Shown here piece after piece: positions 25,056-34,324 of a stretch of DNA of 50,694 nt. The notes beneath the pieces are model-generated. The model was not told where the DNA came from. It made no database searches and saw only the letters and a list, made by a program, of their open reading frames with translations. The position numbers and the translations under genes were made by a program. Every line of letters begins with the position of its first letter. The stretch's first letter is position 1. Origin of the DNA: Eggerthia catenaformis OT 569 = DSM 20559 (GTDB lineage: Bacteria; Bacillota_I; Bacilli_A; Erysipelotrichales; Coprobacillaceae); NCBI RefSeq assembly GCF_000340375.1, contig NZ_KB446648.1, positions 1 through 50,694 of the forward strand, written 5' to 3'.

Positions 25056-26798
25056 TTAAATTGCCCACTCATCGGATCGTTTCCTTGTTTCAAGAAATTC
25101 TTTATATATACCTTGTTTAGACGCAAGTTCGGTATGTGTTCCTACTTGTTCTATTACTCCGTTTTTCAAAACTACTATCTGATCTGCACTTTTCACAGTA
25201 GTGAGTTTATGAGCGATTATAATTGTTGTCTTTCCTTTTAATAAATTCTTCAAAGCAATCAATAATTGTTTTTCGTTTTCCGGATCTACACTTGAAGTCG
25301 CTTCATCAAGAATCACAAATTTACTGCGTTTTAACATAGCTCTTGCAATAGACAGTCTCTGACGCTCTCCGCCGGACAAATTCGAACCCCCTTCTTGTAA
25401 AACAGTGTCATAGCCCTGTGGTAATTTCATGATAAAATCATGGCACTGAGCTTTTTTTGAAATGTCTATCATTTCTTCGTCTGTTGCGTTCGGATTTCCA
25501 AATTTGATATTATTTCTCACGGTATCATCAAAAAGGTATACATCTTGGAAAACAAAGCTAAAATTTGAAAGTAACTCATCGTACTTATATTCCTTTATAT
25601 TTAGATTCCCAATTTTTACTTCACCAGAATTTACATCCCAAAATCTTGACATTAAATTGCACAATGTTGTTTTACCACTTCCTGAAAATCCAACAAGGGC
25701 AGTAGTTTTTCCATCAGGAACAACCATACTTAAATTGTTGAAAAGATTTTCTTTCCCATACGAAAATGAAATGTTCTTCATTGATATTTCTGCTTTATCT
25801 ACTTCCGTTTTTTTACCATCTTCAATCACAGGCAGGTTTCTCAAATTTATAACACTGTTAAGATTTTGTACGGCAACCCCCTTAATACTCTGCATGCTTC
25901 CCGCCAATTCAAATCCTGAAAAGACAACAAAGCTCATAACAATTAAGATAATAGCCTTGGTTGCTTCCATATTTCCTGAAAAATATCTTATGAGAGAACT
26001 CAAAATTATCACGCAGATACCTATTTTGAATACTAATAGGAATAAGAACTGTGTCGGAACTAATATTTTTTCTACTGATAGGAACCCTTTACGACTTTCT
26101 GCAATACTTTTATTTAATTCCTTAACTGTATTTTTATCTTTCCCAAATGCTTTGGTTACTCCTATTCCTCTGACATATTCAAGCATTTTTTCACTTAAAT
26201 CCAATTTAAGCCCCAATAATTTCTCTGTTAGCTGATCAGTCTTTTTTTGTGTAATTAAATTAACTATAACCCCAACAATTAAAGTCAGTAATATAATTAC
26301 AGCAGTTATAAAATCATAAGGCAGAACAAAAATAACCATTATAAGCGTTTGTATTGTCCCTACAAGTATTTGCTCAATAATCGGAACACCGATTGTTTCA
26401 AGTTCTCCTATAACCGTTGAAAGACCTCCTGCTACATTTCCCAAAGAATTTGTATTGAAATACCCCATATTCACATTTTTCAGCCGATCCCCAATATATA
26501 GCCTGTTTTCAGCACCTAAACTGTACGAAGCAATATATTTGTTCTTATCAGCTAAATATCCGAATATAATTTTACCGACCATACTTGTGGCTGCAATAGC
26601 AAAAACAATATACACATCCCTTATTAAAACGCTCTGACCTGTGAATACATTTTCGCAAATTTTAGTCAAGCAAAACAAAATTGCACCTAAAGAAATACCT
26701 TCAAACACACCCTTAAACACATCAAAAATGAGCATTCTTGTTATTTTATTTGAATATGAGCCCGAAACTTCATACAAAGTTTTTATCAATTCTCTCAA
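25056..26798 (-). CDS. Exporter-fold ABC half-transporter 2 (cargo 2)
   Basis: A 580-residue protein with six membrane helices in the first ~320 residues, Walker A GFSGSGKTT (~367), signature LSGGERQRL (~470), Walker B FVILDEATSSVD and H-loop IAHKLTT. Both half-transporters of this cargo keep the catalytic Glu. Its start follows the upstream half-transporter stop by one base, so a heterodimer is expected. It is the last gene of the TetR-MptD-EcfT-EcfA-ABC-ABC operon, equivalent to 14268-15992 in cargo 1. The substrate is unknown; import of a siderophore-like compound is a hypothesis from the context. Confidence 0.88.
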   Translation of the reverse strand: MRELIKTLYEVSGSYSNKITRMLIFDVFKGVFEGISLGAILFCLTKICENVFTGQSVLIRDVYIVFAIAATSMVGKIIFGYLADKNKYIASYSLGAENRLYIGDRLKNVNMGYFNTNSLGNVAGGLSTVIGELETIGVPIIEQILVGTIQTLIMVIFVLPYDFITAVIILLTLIVGVIVNLITQKKTDQLTEKLLGLKLDLSEKMLEYVRGIGVTKAFGKDKNTVKELNKSIAESRKGFLSVEKILVPTQFLFLLVFKIGICVIILSSLIRYFSGNMEATKAIILIVMSFVVFSGFELAGSMQSIKGVAVQNLNSVINLRNLPVIEDGKKTEVDKAEISMKNISFSYGKENLFNNLSMVVPDGKTTALVGFSGSGKTTLCNLMSRFWDVNSGEVKIGNLNIKEYKYDELLSNFSFVFQDVYLFDDTVRNNIKFGNPNATDEEMIDISKKAQCHDFIMKLPQGYDTVLQEGGSNLSGGERQRLSIARAMLKRSKFVILDEATSSVDPENEKQLLIALKNLLKGKTTIIIAHKLTTVKSADQIVVLKNGVIEQVGTHTELASKQGIYKEFLETRKRSDEWAI

Positions 26799-26799
26799 T

Positions 26800-28506
26800 T
26801 TAGATCACCTCAATTTCTTTAGATTCTGTATATATATCCCACATTTCTTTGTATTTGCCATTCAATTCAAGCAATTCTTTATGAGAACCTTGTTCTATAA
26901 TACTTCCGTTATCTACAACGATGATTTTATTCGCATTAACGATTGTAGATAATCTGTGAGCTATCATAATTACAGTCTTGTTTTCAATAAGATTATTGAT
27001 AGATTCCTGAATAACCGATTCATTATCAGGATCAGAATATGCCGTTGCTTCATCAAGTAATACAATCGGGCTATTTTTTAAGAAGCTTCTTGCAATAGCG
27101 ATACGCTGTTTTTCTCCACCGGAAAGATTTGCACCACTTTCTCCAACAATGGTTTCATATCCATTCGGAAGGCTCATGATGAAATCATGGCAGCTTGCTT
27201 TTTCACACGCCTTCTGAATCTCACTCATACTTGCATCTTCCTTAGCTATCTTCAAATTTTCCAAAATCGTTTTATTAAAAAGAAAATTCTCTTGAGATAC
27301 ATAGGTTACAAGTTCCATATTTTGTTTTAACGGCATATCATTCAAATCATTTTTTCCAATTAAAATTTCTCCGCTATTTACATTCCAAAATCCTGCAAGC
27401 AGCTTTGCAATGGTGGATTTACCACCTCCCGACCCTCCGACTATTGCGGTTAATTCATTCTCATTAGCCTTAAACGAAATCCCGTTTAATACATTTTTTG
27501 ACTCATCATAGGCAAATGTTACATTTCTAAATTCCACATCATAGGAATATATATTTTTAGTTCTTTCCCCTCTTTTCAAGTCGGGAAGATTCATCACCTT
27601 GTTTATTTCTTCCAAAATGGTTTTTATATTTGTTATTGTTTCCAAGTGACTCATAGCTTTTATCAATGGTTTATATGATGCATAAGATAGTAGTACACAA
27701 ATAACCAGAGTTCCTATTTCTATGCTTCCATTCATAAAAAAATATATAGAAGCCGGCAAAACAAAGATCATGGTTGCCGGGATAGTTTCCATCGTTGCGG
27801 TCATCGAAAAACAAACACTCAAATACCAGTCAAGCATTGCTTTCTTATTTTCATTAACAGTTTCTTTGAATTTTCCAAAGGACGAAGCCGACTTATTGAA
27901 AGCCTTGATTACCTTAATCCCATTTACATATTCAACCATTGTAGTATTCATAGCTTTAGATGCTTCTTGATATCTTTTGGACTTTGCCTCGTACCCTCGC
28001 ATCATTAACATAGAAAAAAGCAAGCCTAATGGAATAGTAAGCAGGTTAGCTATTCCTATTCTCCAATCAAGAACAAAAATAATAACAATCAATACAATAG
28101 GTATAATAATATTAGCAATTACCTCAGGAATAACATGGGCAATAGGTTTTTCCATTTTATCAAGAGTTTCTACCATAAACTGTGACCATTGACCGCTGCT
28201 TTTTTTCTCAACATCTCCCATTGAAAGCCTGCTTAATTTATCAGCTAATAGTTTTCTTTTATCCTCAATAATTCTATATGCAAGATTGTGAGAGATAATC
28301 GTAGATACCTCATGGAACAATACACTGCCTAAAAAGCCTACCAATATGGCAAAAATATAGGGCAGATAATTGTAAATATCAGTATTATTATCGACAAGGT
28401 TATTGATAATAGATGCAACAGAAAAATAAGGTATTACTCCGAAGCCGACTCCGATTATTGCAATCAGAACAGATGCAAATACTTTGCTCTTATGTTTCTT
28501 TAACAT
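26800..28506 (-). CDS. Exporter-fold ABC half-transporter 1 (cargo 2)
   Basis: A 568-residue protein with a membrane domain, then Walker A GGSGGGKST (~355), signature LSGGEKQRI (~460), Walker B IVLLDEATAYSD and H-loop IAHRLST. The membrane domain shares with 12526-14268 the block ending AHVIPEVI, in the same position as AHLIPDNV there. It lies 3 bases after the double ATPase gene, so the ECF importer and ABC pair are made from one transcript, which argues for a shared substrate. Confidence 0.88.
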   Translation of the reverse strand: MLKKHKSKVFASVLIAIIGVGFGVIPYFSVASIINNLVDNNTDIYNYLPYIFAILVGFLGSVLFHEVSTIISHNLAYRIIEDKRKLLADKLSRLSMGDVEKKSSGQWSQFMVETLDKMEKPIAHVIPEVIANIIIPIVLIVIIFVLDWRIGIANLLTIPLGLLFSMLMMRGYEAKSKRYQEASKAMNTTMVEYVNGIKVIKAFNKSASSFGKFKETVNENKKAMLDWYLSVCFSMTATMETIPATMIFVLPASIYFFMNGSIEIGTLVICVLLSYASYKPLIKAMSHLETITNIKTILEEINKVMNLPDLKRGERTKNIYSYDVEFRNVTFAYDESKNVLNGISFKANENELTAIVGGSGGGKSTIAKLLAGFWNVNSGEILIGKNDLNDMPLKQNMELVTYVSQENFLFNKTILENLKIAKEDASMSEIQKACEKASCHDFIMSLPNGYETIVGESGANLSGGEKQRIAIARSFLKNSPIVLLDEATAYSDPDNESVIQESINNLIENKTVIMIAHRLSTIVNANKIIVVDNGSIIEQGSHKELLELNGKYKEMWDIYTESKEIEVI

Positions 28507-28509
28507 TTC

Positions 28510-29925
28510 CTACCTTCTTTCATAAAATTTATTTACCGTGCCATTACGGATTTCAAGTAATTTATTACAGACACTGTCAATCAATTCTTTATCATGCGTT
28601 ACAATGAGCACTATTTTATCTTTTGAAAATTCTCTAATAACTTTGCTTATTTCCAACATATTCAAATAGTCAAGTCCGCTTGTTGGTTCATCTAAAATAA
28701 TAATTTCTCTATCAACTAACATTCCGACTGCCACGGCCAATCTCTGCATTTGACCTCCAGACAAGCACATAGGATGGCGATTTTTTAATTTAATCAGCTC
28801 TAATTTTGTTAGAATATCATTTATTTTCTTTTCATCTATTTCTGAATCAAGCAAACTAAATTCACCAAGCACGGACTCCGAAAACAACTGATGAATTACA
28901 TCTTGCATAACCATATAGCAAAGAGTTCTTCGCTTTTTATATTTAACGTGCCTACCTTTATAGCGAATTGCTCCTTCTTTTTCTTTCAATAATCCGCATA
29001 AAATTCGCATTAGCGTTGTCTTTCCTTGACCATTATTGCCAGTTATTGCAATAATATCTCCTTTGTTAGCAGAAATATTTATGTTGTCCAAAATATTTAA
29101 TTTCTCATTTTCATATCGTAAATTTGATATTATAAAATCATCAGATTCAGAATATTTAACAGGAATTGTAAAATCATCATTTTCTTTCCTCACGAAAGTT
29201 CTAAGTCCCATTTTCTTTCTTGTTATATTGTCAATCAAAGAAAATTCCACATTTGAAAAGCTATGCTCTATTTTTCCATCTTGTAAATAAATCGCCTTAT
29301 CAATTAAGTCCATTAAATAATACAACCTATGTTCAGAGATAATAATTGTCTTGCCTTTAGACTTTAACTTTATAAGCATTTCTCTTATTTTTTCAATTCC
29401 ATAATCGTCAATATTTGCAGATGGTTCATCAAACACATAAATCTCAGGATTAGTAGCATATACGGATGCAATAGCCAATAATTGTTTTTCTCCACCCGAC
29501 ATCTTAAAAACATTTCTGTTTTTTAATGTTTCAATTTCTAAATCAGATACGGCCTTAGAAATTTGTGCCATAATCTTATCGGGTGTTTTTCCCATGTTTT
29601 CTAATCCAAATATGAGTTCACTGTCTGAATCTAAATTAAAAAACTGTGTTTTTGGATTCTGAAAAATTGATCCTACTTGCTCCGAGATTTCATAAATCTT
29701 CATTTCTCTTGTAGTTATCCCATTTATATAAATATTTCCTGATAAGTTCCCATCTAAAAAGTGGGGAATCAGTCCGTTAATCAATTTTGTTACTGTGGTT
29801 TTTCCACTCCCGCTTTTTCCACATAACAGGATAACCTCACCCTTACCAATCTCCATTGAGGTCGTATTTAGTTGTTCTTCTTCACTTCTCTTATAAGAAT
29901 ATGAAACCCCATTTATACTAATCAT
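28510..29925 (-). CDS. Fused double ECF ATPase (EcfA-EcfA', cargo 2)
   Basis: A 471-residue protein with two ABC ATPase domains. The first has GKSGSGKTT (~35-43), signature MSGGEKQLLA and VFDEPSANID. The second has GNNGQGKTT (~293), LSGGQMQRL and ILDEPTSGLD. In the first signature the usual Arg after Gln is Leu, a mild departure also absent from the cargo 1 paralog. ATG 29925 lies 9 bases after the ecfT stop. Confidence 0.92.
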   Translation of the reverse strand: MISINGVSYSYKRSEEEQLNTTSMEIGKGEVILLCGKSGSGKTTVTKLINGLIPHFLDGNLSGNIYINGITTREMKIYEISEQVGSIFQNPKTQFFNLDSDSELIFGLENMGKTPDKIMAQISKAVSDLEIETLKNRNVFKMSGGEKQLLAIASVYATNPEIYVFDEPSANIDDYGIEKIREMLIKLKSKGKTIIISEHRLYYLMDLIDKAIYLQDGKIEHSFSNVEFSLIDNITRKKMGLRTFVRKENDDFTIPVKYSESDDFIISNLRYENEKLNILDNINISANKGDIIAITGNNGQGKTTLMRILCGLLKEKEGAIRYKGRHVKYKKRRTLCYMVMQDVIHQLFSESVLGEFSLLDSEIDEKKINDILTKLELIKLKNRHPMCLSGGQMQRLAVAVGMLVDREIIILDEPTSGLDYLNMLEISKVIREFSKDKIVLIVTHDKELIDSVCNKLLEIRNGTVNKFYERR

Positions 29926-29934
29926 GGTTCACCT

Positions 29935-30621
29935 CTATAAAAATAATTTGAGCTTTACAATAAAGAGCATTAGAATGCACAATGCAACTATTACTCCATC
30001 CCAAAGTCCAAAACTCACATTATCTACAAATATTTTTCTTGCAGGATTTTCTATACCTCTAACCGTAATGGCCTGTGCTAATTCATCTGCCGTATTGGAA
30101 GCTGTGACGATCAACGGAACTAATCCTAACTCTATCTTTTTTAATCCCGTTACTCCCCGAATTTTCACTGCATCTGAGATCAGGTTATATTCTTCTCTTA
30201 AAGTAGGAAAATATCTAATGCTTATCGCTAATGGTATTATCAAGCTGTCCGGCAGATGCAATCTTTTCAATGCATACATAATACTTCTTATGGGATTAGT
30301 CTTCACAAGAATTTGACCAACTAAAAAAATAGGGATTAGTTTTGGTGCATGGATAACCAGCAAACCAAAATTAGCTGAAATAATGTCTGGCAAACTTGGT
30401 AATATGATGTGTTTTATACCTTGCAACAAGGCAAATAACAATAATGCTTTCGTTGATGTTTTTACCAACCCTAAAAGAGATGCTGCTATTGCTACTATTA
30501 AAAGAATGATTATGTCTATTGTTAGATTGTCATTTGTAAAGCTAACAACGCTAACCGAAACTAAAAATATAATTTCGGTTAGCGGATTTAATTTTATAAT
30601 TCCTTTTACGATACCTTCCAT
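29935..30621 (-). CDS. ECF transporter T component (cargo 2)
   Basis: A 228-residue membrane protein with N-terminal hydrophobic helices and the two EcfT coupling motifs, AVKIRG (~150) and AITVRG (~185). It starts 2 bases after the MptD stop. It is equivalent to 9506-10249 in cargo 1, with low overall but clear motif similarity (e.g. IRYFPTLREEYN here, FRFFPTIREEYI there). Confidence 0.88.
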   Translation of the reverse strand: MEGIVKGIIKLNPLTEIIFLVSVSVVSFTNDNLTIDIIILLIVAIAASLLGLVKTSTKALLLFALLQGIKHIILPSLPDIISANFGLLVIHAPKLIPIFLVGQILVKTNPIRSIMYALKRLHLPDSLIIPLAISIRYFPTLREEYNLISDAVKIRGVTGLKKIELGLVPLIVTASNTADELAQAITVRGIENPARKIFVDNVSFGLWDGVIVALCILMLFIVKLKLFL

Positions 30622-30623
30622 GT

Positions 30624-31217
30624 TTATATAATTCCAGCTTTCTCAAAGCGTTTCTTAAATATAGCTTTCCCGATATATGCACCAATTACACCACCAATAA
30701 ATGCAGTAGCTATCATTACAAGAAGTGTCGGAATTGAAATTAAGGTTTGCAATTTGTTTACATATTCTGGATTCATTCCCATTTTAACGATTGACTGCAT
30801 ATATGATTCTTGAAATAGCCACATCGGTAGTATAGAACCAATAAGTCCAACACAAATCCATCCTGAAGATACGATTTCCCCCTTAGGATTCTTATAACCA
30901 AAAATTTTTCTTGAAATTTCTGCTAAAATACCTGCAATAATACAGGTTACAATAATCACCCAAGTGCATTCACCAGTAGCAAAATATATAATCCCTGTTA
31001 TGGTTATCAGAATAAATGCTGTTCCCGGTTTTGGAACTTTAGCGACCAATAACATATAAATAAAATTACATATTATTCCTGTTATTGCAGGCCACAGAAT
31101 CCAAATAATGGGTGATAAAATTGCAGAAGCCATCACTATGATTGACAGCACCATGTAAAGCACAGAAAAAATACCGATATTAACCAAGTCTTTTGTTCTT
31201 AATTTTGTTTCACTCAT
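30624..31217 (-). CDS. MptD-family ECF S component (cargo 2)
   Basis: A 197-residue membrane protein starting MSETKLRTKDLVNIGIFSVLY, which aligns with NGKDLINAGIFSAIY of cargo 1. It has about six hydrophobic segments and ends YIGKAIFKKRFEKAGII, like the cargo 1 protein. GGAGG precedes the ATG. It should supply substrate recognition for the ECF importer; the substrate is unknown. Confidence 0.85.
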   Translation of the reverse strand: MSETKLRTKDLVNIGIFSVLYMVLSIIVMASAILSPIIWILWPAITGIICNFIYMLLVAKVPKPGTAFILITITGIIYFATGECTWVIIVTCIIAGILAEISRKIFGYKNPKGEIVSSGWICVGLIGSILPMWLFQESYMQSIVKMGMNPEYVNKLQTLISIPTLLVMIATAFIGGVIGAYIGKAIFKKRFEKAGII

Positions 31218-31283
31218 TTGAGTACCTCCATCTTTCTTTAGTAAAAATTTCTTTAATTCGTTTACTTTCTCTAAAAATGCAGA

Positions 31284-31304
31284 AAATCGGGTTTAACCCG
31301 ATTT
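31284..31304. terminator. Hairpin between tetR and mptD (cargo 2)
   Basis: Perfect 10-bp arms AAATCGGGTT / AACCCGATTT with almost no loop. On the minus strand a T-rich stretch follows, so it could terminate or attenuate tetR transcription before the transport genes. Confidence 0.55.
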
Positions 31305-31344
31305 CGACAGTTTCTTCATTTAATTACTTAGTTTAATTATGTTT

Positions 31345-31956
31345 TCATTTAATAATCCTCTCCCATCCAAAATTCATTGCTGCCTCCATCATATCAATAA
31401 AATTTAATGACTCATTATAAGTATATTGATGTGTAATTATTTCAAATAATGGAGTACATACCATTGTGTAAAGTATATGGAGTTCATCATCTTTTAACTC
31501 ATTTACTGCAATACCTTTTTCTTTAAGAACTGCAATGAGCTTTTTTGCTCCTTGAACTTCAAGATTTACCAAATCATTACGAATTGATTCAAACTCCGTA
31601 CCTTGAGAACAATTAAACAAAAGATTAAACACGGAAGCATTTTGATAGATAAATCCTAACAATTCCTCATTGCTATTACCGGATTTCTTTTCAAAGCCTT
31701 CCAACCCATTTAATTTGATTTCTTTTATTGCTTGATTTGTTAACTCTCTATTTCTTTTATATAAATGTTCAAGTGTGGGATTTACGATAGCTCTAAAAAT
31801 ATCTTCCTTCGATTCAAAGTGCTTATATATTGCACCGGGGGTGACACCGGCGTTTTTAGCAATAGTTCGTACAGAAGCTTGTTCAAACCCATATTTCTTA
31901 AACTCGACACTTGCACTTTGCAATATTCTTTTAATTGTAGCTTCTTTATTTCTCAC
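31345..31956 (-). CDS. TetR-family regulator (cargo 2)
   Basis: A 203-residue protein with an N-terminal HTH (ASVEFKKYGFEQASVRTIAKNAG, read in parts: FKKYGFEQASV; IAKNAGVTPGAIYKHFESKEDIF) and a helical ligand-binding domain. It is the first gene of the cargo 2 unit, 127 bp before mptD with a strong hairpin in between. Same length and similar layout as the cargo 1 TetR. It is likely autoregulatory through the palindrome at 31995-32012. Confidence 0.9.
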   Translation of the reverse strand: MRNKEATIKRILQSASVEFKKYGFEQASVRTIAKNAGVTPGAIYKHFESKEDIFRAIVNPTLEHLYKRNRELTNQAIKEIKLNGLEGFEKKSGNSNEELLGFIYQNASVFNLLFNCSQGTEFESIRNDLVNLEVQGAKKLIAVLKEKGIAVNELKDDELHILYTMVCTPLFEIITHQYTYNESLNFIDMMEAAMNFGWERIIK

Positions 31957-31994
31957 TCATATACACTCCATTTAAGATAACATCGTTTACTATA

Positions 31995-32023
31995 AGTTAA
32001 CATATACTAACTACCTCTGTCAA
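31995..32023 (-). promoter_or_regulatory. tetR promoter with overlapping palindrome (cargo 2)
   Basis: A perfect -35 TTGACA (minus strand, 32023-32018) precedes a palindrome AGTTAG-TATATG-TTAACT (32012-31995) that covers the spacer and -10 region. A regulator bound there would block the promoter. The palindrome resembles the one at 8736-8753 in cargo 1. Confidence 0.55.
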
Positions 32024-32094
32024 GATGCAATTTTTTTTCATTCTTTGGCAAAAATGAATTTCCGTTGTTGTAGAGATTAAGGGATAAGTAGAAC

Positions 32095-32195
32095 AGCAAG
32101 CATAGGAAAGGGGTACCCTTTCCGTAAAAAATCTCTATTTTCCGCAGTTCCGGCGATAGAGATTTTGCTTGCTGGGAAGTGTCCCAAACCCTCTA
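32095..32195 (+). other. Candidate oriT of element 2 (copy A)
   Basis: Just upstream of mobC. AGCAAGCA (32095-32102); inverted repeat GGAAAGGGGTACCCTTTCC (32105-32123); 8-bp stem AATCTCTA/TAGAGATT (32130-32164); then TTGCTTGCT (complement of the first block) and GGGAAGTGTCCC (32174-32185) followed by AAACCCTC. Parts and order match 7391-7503 and, inverted, 37960-38060. The relaxosome genes follow directly. The nick site is not determinable. Confidence 0.65.
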
Positions 32196-32219
32196 TGAAC
32201 GCAGAAAGGAAATTCACCG

Positions 32220-32549
32220 ATGAATAATAGGAAAAGAAATGTGCAAATTAAGTTTCGTGTTACAGAAAAAGAACGCAGCTTGATTGAAGAAAGAATGAAA
32301 CAGGTGCCTACAAGAAATATGGAAGCGTACCTTCGGAAAATGGCGATAGACGGATATATCATTCAGATTGATCACAGCGATATAAAGAAAATGACGGCGG
32401 AACTTCAAAAAATCGGGGTCAACATCAATCAGATTGCAAAAAGAGCCAATACTACGGGAAATGTGTATCAGGAAGATATAGAGGAAATCAAAGGAGCCTT
32501 AAAAGAGATATGGCGGTTACAAAGATTAAGCCTATTAAAAGCACACTGA
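32220..32549 (+). CDS. MobC-like relaxosome protein (element 2)
   Basis: A 109-residue protein with a ribbon-helix-helix-like N-terminus (VQIKFRVTEKERSLIEERMK) and the MobC motif GVNINQIAKRANTTGNVYQEDI. It binds oriT in related systems. GAAAGG precedes ATG 32220. Its end overlaps the relaxase by 40 bases. It is homologous to 7009-7365. Confidence 0.9.
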   Translation: MNNRKRNVQIKFRVTEKERSLIEERMKQVPTRNMEAYLRKMAIDGYIIQIDHSDIKKMTAELQKIGVNINQIAKRANTTGNVYQEDIEEIKGALKEIWRLQRLSLLKAH

Positions 32550-33853
32550 AAAAAGCACTTGAATATATCCAAAACCCCGATAAAACTGATGACAAAATGC
32601 TTGTATCTTCTTTCGGATGCAGCTATGAAACCGCAGATATAGAATTTGCCTTTACGCTTTCACAGGCACTTGATAAAGGAAATAATTTAGCTCATCACCT
32701 GATACAGTCCTTTGAGCCGGGAGAGGTCAGCTTTGAAAAAGCCCATGAGATTGGAAAGCAGCTTGCGGATGCCGTAACAAAAGGACAGTATGAATATGTC
32801 CTAACCACCCATATTGATAAAGGGCACGTCCATAATCACATTATTTTCTGTGCCGTCAATTTCGTGGATTATCACAAATATAATTCCAACAAAAGAAGCT
32901 ACTACGGGATTAGAAATATCAGCGACCGCTTATGCTATAAAAACGGTCTGTCGGTCATCACTCCGGAAAAAGGACGAAAAGGAAAAAGCTATATTGAGTA
33001 CCAAACGACAAAGAAAGGTAGAAGCTGGAAAGGAAAGCTGAAAGAAACGGTTGATCTTCTGATTCCTCAGGTAAAGGATTTTGAAGAGCTTTTAGAGAAG
33101 CTTCAAGCTTCCGGTTATGAAATCAAACGCGGGAAATATACATCCTGCTGTGCACCCGGACAGGAGCGATTTACAAGGCTGAAAACTCTCGGTATTGATT
33201 ATACGGAAGAAGCAATCCGAAAACGCATTGCAGGAATAAGAAGCCATAATGTCAAGACACTGAAGCAGGAACAAGGAATATCTCTACTGATTGATATTGA
33301 AAATAATATCAAGGCACAGCAATCGGCAAGCTATGAGCATTGGGCAAAAATCCATAATCTGAAACAGGCTGCAAAGACAATGAATTTCCTTACGGAAAAT
33401 AACATTAAGCAGTATGAGGATTTAATCAGTCGAATAGATGAAATCGTCCTCGACAGCGAACAGACGGCAACTAACTTGAAGCAGGCGGAAAAGAAGCTGT
33501 CCGATATGGCTGTTCTGATAAAAAATATCTCAACCTATCAAAAGACAAATGATATTTACAGAGGATATATCAAGGCAAAAGATAAGGACGCATACAGGCG
33601 TAAACATGAAAGCATTTTGATACTTTATGAAGCTTCCGGAAAGGCACTAAAGGATGCAGGCATTAAAAAGCTTCCGAATCTTACCACTTTGCAGAAAGAA
33701 TATTCTGATCTGCAAAAGAAGAAAGATGCCATATATTCCGACTATGGAAAATTAAAAAAGAAAGTCAAGGAATATCAGAAGATCAAACAGAATGTTGATA
33801 CGATTTTACAAAGAGAAAATACAGGCAAGGAGCATAAAAAGAACCTTGAATAA
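32510..33853 (+). CDS. MobA/VirD2-type relaxase (element 2)
   Basis: A 447-residue relaxase. The N-terminus is MAVTKIKPIKSTLKKALEYI (candidate Tyr ~19) and the metal site is HIDKGHVHNHIIF (~101-113). The Lys-rich coiled-coil C-terminal half is like that of 5675-7006. AAAGGAG inside mobC serves as ribosome binding site. It is transcribed on the plus strand, opposite to the type IV secretion operon to its right, which is unusual for this backbone. Confidence 0.92.
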   Translation: MAVTKIKPIKSTLKKALEYIQNPDKTDDKMLVSSFGCSYETADIEFAFTLSQALDKGNNLAHHLIQSFEPGEVSFEKAHEIGKQLADAVTKGQYEYVLTTHIDKGHVHNHIIFCAVNFVDYHKYNSNKRSYYGIRNISDRLCYKNGLSVITPEKGRKGKSYIEYQTTKKGRSWKGKLKETVDLLIPQVKDFEELLEKLQASGYEIKRGKYTSCCAPGQERFTRLKTLGIDYTEEAIRKRIAGIRSHNVKTLKQEQGISLLIDIENNIKAQQSASYEHWAKIHNLKQAAKTMNFLTENNIKQYEDLISRIDEIVLDSEQTATNLKQAEKKLSDMAVLIKNISTYQKTNDIYRGYIKAKDKDAYRRKHESILILYEASGKALKDAGIKKLPNLTTLQKEYSDLQKKKDAIYSDYGKLKKKVKEYQKIKQNVDTILQRENTGKEHKKNLE

Positions 33854-33967
33854 TTCCTCTTTTGGATGATGGGTAAAATTCATGGTATGATATGACTAAC
33901 TAAAGAAACGGGAAATACACAATATTGAGGACAGAAAACAGTTCCCGGAAGAAAAGGAGCTGATAGA

Positions 33968-34300
33968 ATGACGCGCAGAGAAATATGGAAAGATTTTTTT
34001 AATAAAGTAATAGTGCCTGTTCTGCTGACAGCATTTCTCTTTTATTGGGGAAAAAGCATCTTTACGCAAAACGGAGAAACAAACTATTTTTATGTATGGC
34101 TGTTTTGCGGCGTTCCTTTCGGTATCAGAAGAATGTTTCTGTGGCTGATTCCGATAAACCATGACTTTACTGCAACGGTGGGAATATTTGCTGTCAATAT
34201 CATAGCCGGCGGACTGATCGGCTGTATTGTGATTATCTGGCAGCTTCTCGTTGCGGCATGGTATATTCCACTTACGATATACAGGCTTGTAAAAGAATAA
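33968..34300 (+). CDS. Small membrane protein, DUF6050-like
   Basis: A 110-residue protein with two or three hydrophobic segments (VIVPVLLTAFLFYWG, VWLFCGVPFGIRR, IIAGGLIGCIVIIWQLLVA). AAAAGGAGC precedes ATG 33968, and TATGAT (~33890) in the 114-bp gap could be its -10. It is probably a conserved ICE accessory protein of unknown role. A strong bidirectional terminator follows. Confidence 0.65.
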   Translation: MTRREIWKDFFNKVIVPVLLTAFLFYWGKSIFTQNGETNYFYVWLFCGVPFGIRRMFLWLIPINHDFTATVGIFAVNIIAGGLIGCIVIIWQLLVAAWYIPLTIYRLVKE

Positions 34301-34324
34301 CGGAATTTCAGACATAAAAAAACA

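Noticed and set aside
25462-26235. 257-codon plus-strand frame
   Set aside because: Opposite the ABC half-transporter with all catalytic motifs; low-complexity composition of a shadow frame.
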